A DNA stretch of 64,000 nucleotides from Shewanella polaris (GTDB lineage Bacteria; Pseudomonadota; Gammaproteobacteria; Enterobacterales; Shewanellaceae), in assembly GCF_006385555.1 (NCBI RefSeq), contig NZ_CP041036.1, forward strand, positions 3,348,001 to 3,412,000, read 5' to 3'. Positions 55,167 to 64,000 of this stretch are shown piece after piece. The notes beneath the pieces were generated by a model. It was not told the DNA's origin. It saw nothing but the letters and a program-made list of their open reading frames with translations, and did no database searches. The position numbers were made by a program, and so were the translations under genes. How positions within the stretch are numbered: position 1 is the stretch's first letter; the number at the start of each line of letters is the position of its first letter.

Positions 55167-56228
55167 TTAGAAAACTTCGCCAGTTTCGAGATCAACATTC
55201 TCGTCGCTGTCAGTGCTTGAGCCTAATGAGCCTGGAGCAGCTAATAGCATAGCACGCAAAGTGGTGTCGATTTCATTGGCAATAGCTGGATTTTCAGTCA
55301 GGAATTTACCTGCATTTGCACGGCCTTGACCAATTTTTTCACCTTTGTAGCTATACCAAGCACCTGCTTTATCAACAAGCTTATGTGCAACGCCTAAGTC
55401 AACCAACTCGCCGGTACGATTAATACCTAATCCATAAAGAATTTGGAATTCAGCTTGCTTAAATGGTGCTGCAATTTTATTTTTAACGACTTTTACGCGG
55501 GTTTCGTTACCGATAACTTCATCACCGTTTTTAATGGCACCGATACGTCGAATATCTAAACGAACAGAAGCGTAAAACTTCAGTGCGTTACCACCAGTAG
55601 TTGTTTCTGGACTACCAAACATCACACCAATTTTCATACGAATTTGGTTAATAAAAATAAGCAAAGTATTTGATTGCTTAAGGTTACCAGCAAGTTTGCG
55701 CATTGCTTGGCTCATCATACGAGCAGCAAGGCCCATATGTGAATCACCAATTTCACCTTCAATTTCGGCTTTTGGCGTTAATGCAGCAACAGAATCGACA
55801 ACAATAACATCTACAGCACCAGAACGGGTTAATGCGTCACAAATTTCTAATGCTTGCTCGCCAGTGTCTGGCTGCGAACAAAGTAGGTTATCAATATCTA
55901 CGCCTAGCTTTTTTGCATAAATAGGGTCAAGTGCATGCTCTGCATCAATAAACGCACAGGTTTTACCTTCGCGTTGTGCTGCAGCAATCACTTCAAGTGT
56001 TAATGTTGTTTTACCTGATGATTCAGGGCCATAGATCTCAACAATACGTCCTAATGGTAAACCACCAGCACCTAGGGCGACATCCAATGAAAGTGAACCT
56101 GTAGAGATAGTTTCAACATCCATTGTGCGATCTTCGCCCAATTTCATAATTGAGCCTTTACCAAATTGTTTTTCAATTTGACTTAACACGGCGGCAAGTG
56201 CTTTCTCTTTATTTGGATCAACCTTCAT
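55167..56228 (-). CDS. recA: Recombinase A
   Basis: DNA strand exchange and co-protease for LexA. 353 residues. Walker A GPESSGKT (67-74), [19 protein letters not shown] (Walker B and L1 region), [29 protein letters not shown] (L2). Acidic C-terminal tail [14 protein letters not shown]. Preceded by a promoter whose spacer is a LexA box. Divergent from mutS. Confidence 0.99.
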   Translation of the reverse strand: MKVDPNKEKALAAVLSQIEKQFGKGSIMKLGEDRTMDVETISTGSLSLDVALGAGGLPLGRIVEIYGPESSGKTTLTLEVIAAAQREGKTCAFIDAEHALDPIYAKKLGVDIDNLLCSQPDTGEQALEICDALTRSGAVDVIVVDSVAALTPKAEIEGEIGDSHMGLAARMMSQAMRKLAGNLKQSNTLLIFINQIRMKIGVMFGSPETTTGGNALKFYASVRLDIRRIGAIKNGDEVIGNETRVKVVKNKIAAPFKQAEFQILYGLGINRTGELVDLGVAHKLVDKAGAWYSYKGEKIGQGRANAGKFLTENPAIANEIDTTLRAMLLAAPGSLGSSTDSDENVDLETGEVF

Positions 56229-56317
56229 TATAAAACCCTCTTAAGGCATTCAATACGTTTAGTAAAATGCTATTTGTACTTAGGCGGAATGGTGTGGACC
56301 ATTTCATTATGTTCATC

Positions 56318-56345
56318 AGTATACTGTATAGTCATACAGTATCAA
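56318..56345 (-). promoter_or_regulatory. recA promoter with LexA (SOS) box in the spacer
   Basis: On the minus strand TTGATA (56345-56340), 16-base spacer CTGTATGACTATACAG, which is a perfect CTGT-N8-ACAG LexA box (56339-56324), then TATACT (56323-56318). LexA would cover the polymerase site entirely. About 90 bases before the recA start. Confidence 0.93.
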
Positions 56346-56511
56346 GTGCTGATCGTAATTTTTTTCTTACCTTTGATAATTGCCTTTTTACATCAATATA
56401 TTATCTTCGCAGATTTTTATATGAATCTATTTATACCCTGAGGACAAATATTGTTAAGATTAGCCTCATAAGATTTACGACTTAAAAACGATTAATAGTG
56501 AAGTGTTCATA

Positions 56512-59094
56512 ATGACAGTGATTGATACCAGCGATTTAGAAAAACACACCCCGATGATGCGTCAGTATTTAGGCTTAAAAGCCGCCCATCCTGATATGTT
56601 ATTATTTTACCGTATGGGTGATTTTTATGAGCTGTTTTACGATGATGCTAAACGCGCATCTGAAATGCTGGGCATTTCGCTTACGGCTCGCGGGAAAAGC
56701 GGCGGCGATCCTATTCCCATGGCTGGCATTCCCTATCATGCTGTCGAAGGCTATTTAGCAAAATTAGTTAACATTGGTCAGTCTGTGGCCATTTGCGAAC
56801 AAATTGGCGATCCTGCCACATCAAAAGGCCCAGTTGAACGCCAAGTAGTGCGTATCGTTACTCCTGGCACCTTAACAGACGAAGCCTTACTGCAAGAAAA
56901 ACAAGACAATTTACTGGCGGCGCTTTATCAGGGTAAAAACGGTTTTGGTTATGCAACCTTAGATATTTCATCAGGCCGTTTTGTGGTTGCAGAATTACCC
57001 ACTCGTGAAGCATTAGAAGCCGAATTACAACGCACCAATCCTGCAGAATTACTTTACAGTGAAGATTTTACTGACATGTTATTAATCAATAATATGAAAG
57101 GGATCCGCCGCCGTCCAGAGTGGGAGTTTGATTACGATACTTGTGTGAATTTACTATTGAGTCAATTTGGTACCAAAGATTTACATGGTTTTGGGATTAC
57201 AGATGCCCGCTTGGCGCTGCAAGCTGCTGGTTGCTTAATGCAGTATGTAAAAGATACACAAAAGATGGCGTTGCCGCATATCAACTCGATTGTGCGTTTT
57301 AATCAATCGGAATCGATTATTTTAGATGCCGCGACGCGACGTAATTTAGAGTTAACTCAAAACTTGTCTGGCGGACGAGAAAATACCCTCTCGTGGGTAT
57401 TAGATAATACCGCAACCCCTATGGGTAGCCGTATGTTACAGCGCTGGATCCATGAGCCACTTCGTAATAGACAAACGATTCAAGATCGCCATAATGCCGT
57501 CAATGAACTCATTGAACTCGACCTATATCAAACGTTACATGAACAACTAAAAAGCTTAGGTGATATTGAACGTATTATGGCTCGTTTAGCACTACGCAGT
57601 GCCAGACCTCGCGACTTTTCACGTTTAAAGCAGGCGTTAACACTTCTACCTGAAATTCAGCAAACATTAGCTACATGTCAACAACCTAGATTGAGCGCAT
57701 TAGTGCAATTGTTAGGTGATTTCCCAGAACAGCACGATTTATTAACGCGCGCTATTGTAGATAATCCTCCTGTGTTAATTCGTGATGGTGGGGTTATCCG
57801 TACTGGCTATAATAATGAATTAGATGAATGGCGTAAGCTGAGCGAAGGCGCGAGTGATTATTTAGTTGAACTTGAAGCCCGCGAGAAACAGCAAACTGGA
57901 ATTAACACCTTAAAAGTGGGTTATAACCGAGTTCATGGATATTATATTGAAGTTAGTCGTTTACAAGCTGACAGAGTGCCTCTGAGCTATCAACGCCGGC
58001 AAACACTGAAAGGGACAGAGCGTTATATCACCCCAGAATTAAAACAATACGAAGAAAAAGTACTCTCAAGCCAAGGCAAAGCCCTCGCACTTGAAAAACA
58101 GCTGTGGGAACAGCTATTTGACTTATTGCTGCCAAAATTACAAGAGTTACAACAGTTTGCTAGCGCCGCTGCAGAGCTAGATATACTCAGTAATTTTGCA
58201 GAGCGAGCAGAAACCTTTAATTACCAACGCCCACAAATGACTGACGATATTGGTATTCATATTGACGCAGGTCGTCATCCTGTGGTTGAAAGGGTCAGTC
58301 AAGCGGCTTTTATTGCAAACCCTGTTGCGTTAACACCGCAACGTCAAATGCTTATTGTCACCGGTCCCAATATGGGCGGTAAATCGACCTATATGCGTCA
58401 GGTAGCACTCATTACATTAATGGCACACATTGGTTGTTTTGTCCCCGCGGATTCAGCCAAAATTGGCGAAGTTGATCGGATATTCACCCGTATTGGTGCC
58501 TCAGATGATCTAGCATCGGGTCGCTCAACCTTCATGGTTGAAATGACTGAAACCGCAAACATTTTACATAATGCGACCGCAAACAGTTTAGTGTTGATGG
58601 ATGAAATCGGTCGCGGAACCTCGACTTACGATGGTTTAGCCCTCGCGTGGTCTGCTGCAGAATATTTAGCAAAAAATGTGAGTGCGTTAACGTTATTTGC
58701 CACTCACTATTTCGAACTAACCCAACTGCCCGAACTGTTACCATCAGTGATTAACGTCCACTTAGATGCAATAGAACACGACGACACGATTGCCTTTATG
58801 CATTCAGTGCAAGAAGGTGCGGCAAGTAAAAGCTATGGGTTACAAGTTGCGGCACTTGCAGGTGTTCCAGCTCAAGTGATTAAAGCAGCAAAACAAAAAC
58901 TGCATCAACTTGAAAACCGCGATATGAGTTTATCGCAGCAAAATCCGACCCAAGTCAGTATGAACTTATTACCGCCAATACCAGAGCCTTCAGCTGCATT
59001 GGAAAAGCTAGCACAAATTAATCCTGACGATTTAACCCCTAAACAAGCATTAGATTATTTATATGAATTGAAGCGCTTAAATAGCCAAAGCTAA
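56512..59094 (+). CDS. mutS: DNA mismatch repair protein MutS
   Basis: Recognises mismatches. From ATG 56512 it has 860 residues beginning [20 protein letters not shown] as in relatives; a GTG three codons earlier (56503) is possible but atypical. Mismatch-binding [15 protein letters not shown] (Phe-x-Glu), clamp and core domains, Walker [11 protein letters not shown] (about 617), [14 protein letters not shown]alker B/signature, [10 protein letters not shown]. The Shine-Dalgarno sequence is weak. Convergent with rpoS. Confidence 0.98.
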   Translation: MTVIDTSDLEKHTPMMRQYLGLKAAHPDMLLFYRMGDFYELFYDDAKRASEMLGISLTARGKSGGDPIPMAGIPYHAVEGYLAKLVNIGQSVAICEQIGDPATSKGPVERQVVRIVTPGTLTDEALLQEKQDNLLAALYQGKNGFGYATLDISSGRFVVAELPTREALEAELQRTNPAELLYSEDFTDMLLINNMKGIRRRPEWEFDYDTCVNLLLSQFGTKDLHGFGITDARLALQAAGCLMQYVKDTQKMALPHINSIVRFNQSESIILDAATRRNLELTQNLSGGRENTLSWVLDNTATPMGSRMLQRWIHEPLRNRQTIQDRHNAVNELIELDLYQTLHEQLKSLGDIERIMARLALRSARPRDFSRLKQALTLLPEIQQTLATCQQPRLSALVQLLGDFPEQHDLLTRAIVDNPPVLIRDGGVIRTGYNNELDEWRKLSEGASDYLVELEAREKQQTGINTLKVGYNRVHGYYIEVSRLQADRVPLSYQRRQTLKGTERYITPELKQYEEKVLSSQGKALALEKQLWEQLFDLLLPKLQELQQFASAAAELDILSNFAERAETFNYQRPQMTDDIGIHIDAGRHPVVERVSQAAFIANPVALTPQRQMLIVTGPNMGGKSTYMRQVALITLMAHIGCFVPADSAKIGEVDRIFTRIGASDDLASGRSTFMVEMTETANILHNATANSLVLMDEIGRGTSTYDGLALAWSAAEYLAKNVSALTLFATHYFELTQLPELLPSVINVHLDAIEHDDTIAFMHSVQEGAASKSYGLQVAALAGVPAQVIKAAKQKLHQLENRDMSLSQQNPTQVSMNLLPPIPEPSAALEKLAQINPDDLTPKQALDYLYELKRLNSQS

Positions 59095-59573
59095 TCAATA
59101 CCAAAGCTTGCTATAACTCGGAATAATAGGTCTGTGGAAGTCTGACAAGACTTCCACACCAACATTGTATTTATCGAAAAAGGTAATACATACACAATGA
59201 GAGTTAGAATGACACAACAATAGGCTTAAAATAATAGGCAAATGTAAATAGCGAGGAGATGCTAGAAAGGAGTGAATAGACGTTTTGAATCCGCGTTAAG
59301 CATATTTAACCACATGGTAAATGTGCAAATAGCATATGGGGAAATACATTTTATTTATCAACAAATTAACTTTAACCCTACATCGTTTAAGTTCACAACG
59401 ATTAACGGGATAAACCTAAAAACATGAGTCTGAATTGTTACCGCCCATATAGGTTATTAACCCGACTATCGACTATCGACTATCGCCTTAAATTGTATTT
59501 ATTCAGATTCCCTATCAAATAACTTTCGATGGTCATCTTTCATTTAATACCCAAAGTAAGTATTAACTATTTA
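59095..59573. other. Intergenic region mutS / rpoS
   Basis: 479 bases. A 10-bp hairpin TGTGGAAGTC (59133-59142) / GACTTCCACA (59149-59158) without T-tract follows mutS, and a tandem repeat lies at 59463-59485. No gene. Confidence 0.6.
59463..59485. repeat. Short tandem repeat CGACTAT x3
   Basis: Three consecutive copies of CGACTAT followed by a partial fourth (CG), about 90 bases beyond the rpoS stop. Confidence 0.85.
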
Positions 59574-60545
59574 TTAATCTCTAAAAAGTGCCTCAACAGA
59601 CAGACCTTGCGTACCAAGTAAATCTTTTAAGCGTTTTAGCGCTTCAACTTGAATTTGACGAACTCGTTCACGTGTAAGACCAATTTCTGCCCCCACATGT
59701 TCTAATGTTGAAGGTTCGTATCCAAGTAAACCAAAACGTCTTGCCAACACTTCACGTTGTTTGGTGTTCAGTTCATTTAACCAGCCAACAATTGATTTAG
59801 ATAAATCTTCATTTTGTACACGATGGTCAGGACCGACCGAATCATCAGCGGCAATAACATCTAATAATGCCTTTTCGCTGTCGCCAGCTAATGGTGAGTC
59901 TACCGAGGTAATTCTTTCGTTTAATTTTAACATACGACTGACATCACCGGTCGATACATCTAATTTTTCGGCAATTTCTTCAGCGGTAGGTTCATGATCT
60001 AATTTTTGGGCAAGTTGCCTTGCTGTGCGTAAATACACATTCAATTCTTTTACTACATGAATAGGAAGACGGATAGTGCGAGTCTGATTCATAATCGCGC
60101 GTTCAATGGTTTGTCTAATCCACCAAGTCGCATAAGTCGAAAAACGGAATCCACGTTCAGGGTCAAATTTTTCCACAGCTCTAATTAGGCCTAAATTGCC
60201 TTCTTCAATAAGATCTAGCAGTGCTAAACCACGATTGTTATACCTGCGGGAAATTTTAACAACAAGACGGAGATTACTTTCTATCATTCGGTTGCGAGAT
60301 TTTGCGCAGCCTTTGAGGGATTTACGTGAAAAAAACACTTCTTCTTCTGCCGTAAGCAGTGGGGAAAAACCAATTTCACCTAAATATAATTGAGTGGCGT
60401 CAAGATTTTTTTGAAGGTCGTCTTGGACTTTTTCTTCAATGTCGAGTTGTTGTACCAAATCGCCTTTTTTGGTTGCAACCTCTTGTGGTTGTTTAGCTAG
60501 ATCGACAAGTTGTTCTGCTGAAGCAGTACTATTTTTGCGGCTCAT
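59574..60545 (-). CDS. rpoS: Stationary-phase sigma factor RpoS
   Basis: sigma-38, general stress sigma. 323 residues (E. coli 330). Region 1.2/2: [87 protein letters not shown]. Region 3 starts HVVKELN. Region 4: [44 protein letters not shown]. Starts 78 bases after nlpD, so it probably has a promoter inside nlpD as in E. coli. Confidence 0.98.
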   Translation of the reverse strand: MSRKNSTASAEQLVDLAKQPQEVATKKGDLVQQLDIEEKVQDDLQKNLDATQLYLGEIGFSPLLTAEEEVFFSRKSLKGCAKSRNRMIESNLRLVVKISRRYNNRGLALLDLIEEGNLGLIRAVEKFDPERGFRFSTYATWWIRQTIERAIMNQTRTIRLPIHVVKELNVYLRTARQLAQKLDHEPTAEEIAEKLDVSTGDVSRMLKLNERITSVDSPLAGDSEKALLDVIAADDSVGPDHRVQNEDLSKSIVGWLNELNTKQREVLARRFGLLGYEPSTLEHVGAEIGLTRERVRQIQVEALKRLKDLLGTQGLSVEALFRD

Positions 60546-60623
60546 AATTGCTCTCCCAAACCTAATTTTATGTATGTAATCTACTTCACTTGCTTATCCT
60601 CCGCTATTTATGTTGCTAAACTA

Positions 60624-61556
60624 TTATTGTTTAGGTAGATATCTTAATGGGTTGACAGACTTTCCATGGTAACGCACTTCAAAATGAAGCATCACTTGGC
60701 TTGTCCCTGTACTGCCCATTGTTGCAACTGTTTGCCCTGCACTAACATATTGCTTTTCTTTAACCATTATCTTGTCCGTATGAGCATAAGCACTTAAAAA
60801 ATCATCATTATGTTTGATAATCACTAAGTTGCCATAACCTCGTAGTGCATTACCTGCATAAACAACTCTTCCATCAGCTGCGGCTTTAATAATATCTCCG
60901 CGATTGCCAGCAATCTTAATCCCTTGATTGCCTTGTTCTGATGCCGAAAAATATTTAATTATTCGGCCTCTAACTGGCCAGTGCCATTGGTGAACTTGCT
61001 GCGGCAAGTTTTCGATAGGACTACTCGAACCTTGGTTAATATTTTGTTGGGTAGTTGTTACAGAATACGCAGGCTTTACTTTGTGATCAAGATCTTTTTT
61101 CGTTTCGGCTGGAACCACTGCAACTACGGGCTTTGAGAGAATTATAGGCTTGATTGTTTTAGATTCCGGACGGTTTCCACTCGAAATATAGGGTTGAGAG
61201 ACCGCGCTAGTTTGTACCGAATTAACATTAGCCTTAGGTTTACGAACTGCGGTCGACGAATGCTTTTTTGGGGCAGTTAACGTCAGTGTCTGCCCTGGAT
61301 AGATAGTGTAAGGAGCCGCTAAATGATTCAAATGAGCTAGTTCTACAAAATTACGGCTGGCGCCCCATGCTATTGAATAAAGAGTGTCACCTTTCTTTAC
61401 TTTGTATTTATTGGTTTTTAATGACCCTTTATGATAACGAGGGTTATAATTTTTCGACGATAAACTGTCAACCGGCGCTGGATGATCCGCTTGAAAGCTG
61501 CATCCCGAAAGCAAAATAGCTAAAACACAAACGTTCGGCCAACCGGTATTCATCAA
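60624..61556 (-). CDS. nlpD: NlpD lipoprotein, LysM plus degenerate M23
   Basis: Activator of cell-division amidases rather than a peptidase. 310 residues. Lipobox LSGC (Cys near 19), LysM YKVKKGDTLYSIAWGASRNFVELAHLNHL (about 51-80), Pro/Ser/Thr linker, C-terminal M23 domain (about 190-308) with HWPVRGRI, YGNLVIIKHNDDFLSAYAHTDKI and MLHFEVRYHGKSVNPLRYL. The first zinc-site His is replaced (GIKIAG), as expected for catalytically dead NlpD. Between pcm and rpoS. Confidence 0.95.
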   Translation of the reverse strand: MMNTGWPNVCVLAILLSGCSFQADHPAPVDSLSSKNYNPRYHKGSLKTNKYKVKKGDTLYSIAWGASRNFVELAHLNHLAAPYTIYPGQTLTLTAPKKHSSTAVRKPKANVNSVQTSAVSQPYISSGNRPESKTIKPIILSKPVVAVVPAETKKDLDHKVKPAYSVTTTQQNINQGSSSPIENLPQQVHQWHWPVRGRIIKYFSASEQGNQGIKIAGNRGDIIKAAADGRVVYAGNALRGYGNLVIIKHNDDFLSAYAHTDKIMVKEKQYVSAGQTVATMGSTGTSQVMLHFEVRYHGKSVNPLRYLPKQ

Positions 61557-61672
61557 ACAAAGTCCTTAAGGGGAGAAATACATGATTGTTATGCTAAAAC
61601 GAACTTATTTCCAACGAGCTTATTTCAAAAGAAATTATGATTAATTTATTAAGGCTCATCTTATCGTGATAA

Positions 61673-62308
61673 CTATGCTAAACCGCCATTAATAAGAGGT
61701 ACAAACTTTACCGCCTCAACAATCTCTGATTGGAATGATTGTCCAATACGGGTTATTTTGAGCAGTTGTTGAGTATCTTCACCCACAGGAATAATTAATA
61801 CCCCATGGTCAGATAACTGTTCAAGCAATGCTTGAGGTACCGTAGCCGCTGCGGCCGTCACCATAATGCCATCAAACGGTCCACGATTTGGCCACCCTTG
61901 CCAACCATCACCATATTTGAATGCTACATTATGTAAATCTAGGCGTTTGAGCCTTTGCCTAGCTTGTATTTGTAATGCTTTGATACGTTCAATAGTACAT
62001 AACTCTGGAATTAACGATGCCAAAATGGCAGCTTGATAACCAGAACCAGTACCAATTTCTAGCACCTTCTGAGGATTGTGCTGCATCAGCAATTCCGTCA
62101 TTCTGGCCACTATATAAGGTTGTGAAATAGTCTGACCTTGGCCTATCGGTAATGCCGTATTTTCATAGGCTTTATGCGCCAATGCACCATCGAGGAACAA
62201 TTCTCGTGGTATTGTTGCAACCGCATGTAAAACCGCAGGATGTATGATCCCTGCATCAGACAATTTTTTCGCTAAATTATTTGCTGATGTTGAAGCTACC
62301 CGTGTCAT
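61673..62308 (-). CDS. pcm: Protein-L-isoaspartate O-methyltransferase
   Basis: Repairs isoaspartyl residues using SAM. From ATG 62308 it has 211 residues; the ATG overlaps the surE stop as ATGA. A TTG five codons earlier is less likely. Motifs: [39 protein letters not shown] (SAM site), [28 protein letters not shown], and the end [12 protein letters not shown]. Operon with surE, upstream of nlpD. Confidence 0.97.
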   Translation of the reverse strand: MTRVASTSANNLAKKLSDAGIIHPAVLHAVATIPRELFLDGALAHKAYENTALPIGQGQTISQPYIVARMTELLMQHNPQKVLEIGTGSGYQAAILASLIPELCTIERIKALQIQARQRLKRLDLHNVAFKYGDGWQGWPNRGPFDGIMVTAAAATVPQALLEQLSDHGVLIIPVGEDTQQLLKITRIGQSFQSEIVEAVKFVPLINGGLA

Positions 62309-63054
62309 ATTTTTATTATCCAATCGGCTAATCCGTCAAGTTGATTGTATGCCGTTAAATCAACAGTTAGCGGTGTTATTGACACATAACCGGCTGCTAC
62401 AGCACCAAAATCAGTCCCTTCACCCGCATCTTGCTCAGTGCCAACAGGCCCAAGCCAGTATATATCTTTACCCGCTGGATCTTGGGTTTTTATCATACCT
62501 TCGGCTTTATGCCGGCCGCCTAAACGTGTCACTTTAATGCCTTTAATTTGCGATAAAGGCAAGTCTGGAACATTAACATTTAAAATTTGGTCACGACTAA
62601 TAGGGTGAGCCAACAATCCTTTTACAATTTTGGCAGCAAAGATGGCTGCGGTATCATAATGAATTAATGACTTTCCAGCCAGTGATACTGCAATAGCAGG
62701 CAAACCTAAAAAACGTCCTTCCATTGCAGCAGCGACAGTACCTGAGTACAGGGTATCATCGCCCATATTAGCCCCTGCATTAATACCAGAAACCACAATA
62801 TCAGGCTCAGTTTTACACAGTTCCCGAATCGCGAGATGGACACAATCGGTAGGTGTCCCGCTTACAGAAATATAACCATTATCTAAGTTATTAATTCTTA
62901 ATGGATTAGTCAAGGTTAATGAGTTACTTGCTCCAGAGCAATTACGATCTGGGGCAACGGTTAGTATCTGCGCAAACTCACTGAGTACGTTACTTAACGT
63001 AATAATTCCTGGAGCGTTCACGCCATCATCATTACTGACTAAAATATTCATCAT
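62305..63054 (-). CDS. surE: 5'/3'-nucleotidase SurE
   Basis: Metal-dependent nucleoside monophosphatase, stationary-phase survival. 249 residues. [14 protein letters not shown] (metal Asp pair, about 4-17), [55 protein letters not shown]. Starts 3 bases after the truD stop; two adjacent ATGs (63054, 63051) are equally possible. Its stop overlaps the pcm start. Confidence 0.97.
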   Translation of the reverse strand: MMNILVSNDDGVNAPGIITLSNVLSEFAQILTVAPDRNCSGASNSLTLTNPLRINNLDNGYISVSGTPTDCVHLAIRELCKTEPDIVVSGINAGANMGDDTLYSGTVAAAMEGRFLGLPAIAVSLAGKSLIHYDTAAIFAAKIVKGLLAHPISRDQILNVNVPDLPLSQIKGIKVTRLGGRHKAEGMIKTQDPAGKDIYWLGPVGTEQDAGEGTDFGAVAAGYVSITPLTVDLTAYNQLDGLADWIIKI

Positions 63055-63057
63055 CGA

Positions 63058-64000
63058 TTAAGACTCTTGTTTTGTTTGTGCTTGTTGATCTGCAACCATG
63101 ACTTTTCGTTGTAACTCTTGAACATCTTGATAATCAGCCAGTTCGCGAAGTACTGACGTTGCATAACTTCCCGCAGGCAAAACAAATTCAAGCGTGAGCG
63201 TATCAGCGTCAAACTGCCACTTAATGCCTTGAGGCTCAAGTAATAATGGGCGTCGCTCTTGTGACAAGCCCGCCTCTTCAAGTCCCTGTAAGTCAATTGA
63301 CAAATCAACTAATGGCGTCATTTCTACAGTTAATGCTTCATCTTGAGCTAAGGGTGTTCCCCTGCCCCACAATGGCGCTGATAGTTGGATATCTTTTTCT
63401 GCTAAACGCGCATTGAGAACATCATCCCATGCTTGAACAGTAAAATAGCTTTTACTGCCGGCTAACATGACACAATCACCCGCTAATGTTTGGGCTTGAT
63501 GAGTCACTAAGCGATAGGAAACCACTTGATTAAATATGTTAGAACGCACAGCTGATAAATACATACTGCGTTTATTGCGATCTTTTACATTACGACCGCC
63601 GCTAAGCATTTGTCGCCCTAACAGCAAGTTTTTACCGTCATGACCAAAACGTTGCTCACCAAAGTAATTAGGAACACCCATTTTGGCAATTTGTTGTAAA
63701 CGCGCTTCAATATCAGCGACTTCGGTAATATTACGTAATGTCAGCACAAACCGATTGCCAAGCAAAGCGCCTATACGCAATTTTTTACTGTGGCGACCGC
63801 TCGACAAAATCGTTAATTTATCATCATTAAGCTGCGTCCACTCTGGTGTTTCTTTACCAGGAATACGCACCCCAAACCATTGTTCAGTGATGGCGTTTTT
63901 GTCTTTCTGGCCAGCAAAGGTCACTTCTTTTGGATGAACTTTAGCAAACTTAGCCAATATTTCAGCAACATAAACGGTATTCATGCCATTTTTGCGCACG
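63058..64000 (-). CDS. truD: tRNA pseudouridine(13) synthase TruD (partial, N-terminus outside window)
   Basis: Makes pseudouridine 13 in tRNA-Glu. The frame is open to the window edge and begins inside the conserved part (VRKNGMNTVYVAE). About 30-50 N-terminal residues are missing. VTFAGQKDKNAIT holds the catalytic Asp. FVLTLRNI, PNYFGEQRFGHDGKNL and GRGTPL follow, with FVLPAGSYATSVLREL near the end. The TRUD insertion domain is complete. First seen gene of truD-surE-pcm-nlpD-rpoS. Confidence 0.97.
   Translation of the reverse strand, partial: VRKNGMNTVYVAEILAKFAKVHPKEVTFAGQKDKNAITEQWFGVRIPGKETPEWTQLNDDKLTILSSGRHSKKLRIGALLGNRFVLTLRNITEVADIEARLQQIAKMGVPNYFGEQRFGHDGKNLLLGRQMLSGGRNVKDRNKRSMYLSAVRSNIFNQVVSYRLVTHQAQTLAGDCVMLAGSKSYFTVQAWDDVLNARLAEKDIQLSAPLWGRGTPLAQDEALTVEMTPLVDLSIDLQGLEEAGLSQERRPLLLEPQGIKWQFDADTLTLEFVLPAGSYATSVLRELADYQDVQELQRKVMVADQQAQTKQES

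Noticed and set aside
1..64000. CRISPR array, prophage or restriction-modification system
   Set aside because: No regularly spaced direct repeats, Cas, phage structural, integrase, methylase-endonuclease or transposase genes are visible.

Overview
The window looks like about 64 kb of chromosome from a marine, AT-rich Shewanella. The evidence is the gene content and order: a split-borosin gene pair of the SonM/SonA type, the blocks surE-pcm-nlpD-rpoS, mutS/recA/alaS/csrA and bamE/rnfH-ratA/smpB-ssrA, an oadGAB sodium-pump operon, and a tmRNA tag of the form ANDxNYxLAA. The species cannot be fixed from sequence reading alone.

Layout. 1-1512 is the 5' part of aceB (malate synthase, minus), cut by the window edge. 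2687-5750 (minus) is the most interesting locus: a SonM-like peptide backbone N-methyltransferase, a 70-residue SonA-like precursor peptide, and a TPR-GGDEF protein whose start codon overlaps the precursor stop. This is a split-borosin RiPP cluster coupled to a diguanylate cyclase. 6085-8694 is the housekeeping block bamE / rnfH-ratA / smpB-ssrA. 8695-14108 is accessory in character: a gene-poor stretch with a candidate integron-type cassette (small membrane protein plus attC-like site), then two lipoprotein hydrolases diverging from a CadC-like membrane regulator. 14234-24177 holds small stand-alone genes: yjdM, an RHH regulator, an LRR-kinase fusion, an old yellow enzyme with its TetR repressor and three operators, a YebC-family protein, a GGDEF protein, HPF, a FrnE-like DsbA protein and an OsmC protein. 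24176-24440 is a MITE-like element abutting the osmC stop codon. 24541-31366 carries a tricorn-type protease and a VWA lipoprotein / ECF sigma / membrane anti-sigma-like operon. 31671-33247 is purEK. 33949-45550 has an Aer-like chemoreceptor, a lytic transglycosylase-like lipoprotein, gshA, an M16 peptidase, yqaA, a dicarboxylate symporter and a porin. 46324-49498 is oadGAB. 50134-50787 is a six-gene tRNA operon (4 Arg-ACG, 2 Ser-GCT), followed by csrA, alaS, recA (no recX between them), mutS, rpoS, nlpD, pcm, surE and partial truD.

Most genes are ordinary core genes. They are separated by clear rho-independent terminators and often joined in small operons by ATGA or TAATG overlaps. The candidate for a less described system is the borosin cluster: methyltransferase, precursor and c-di-GMP enzyme transcribed in one direction, with a separate promoter candidate and an inverted repeat in front of the precursor.
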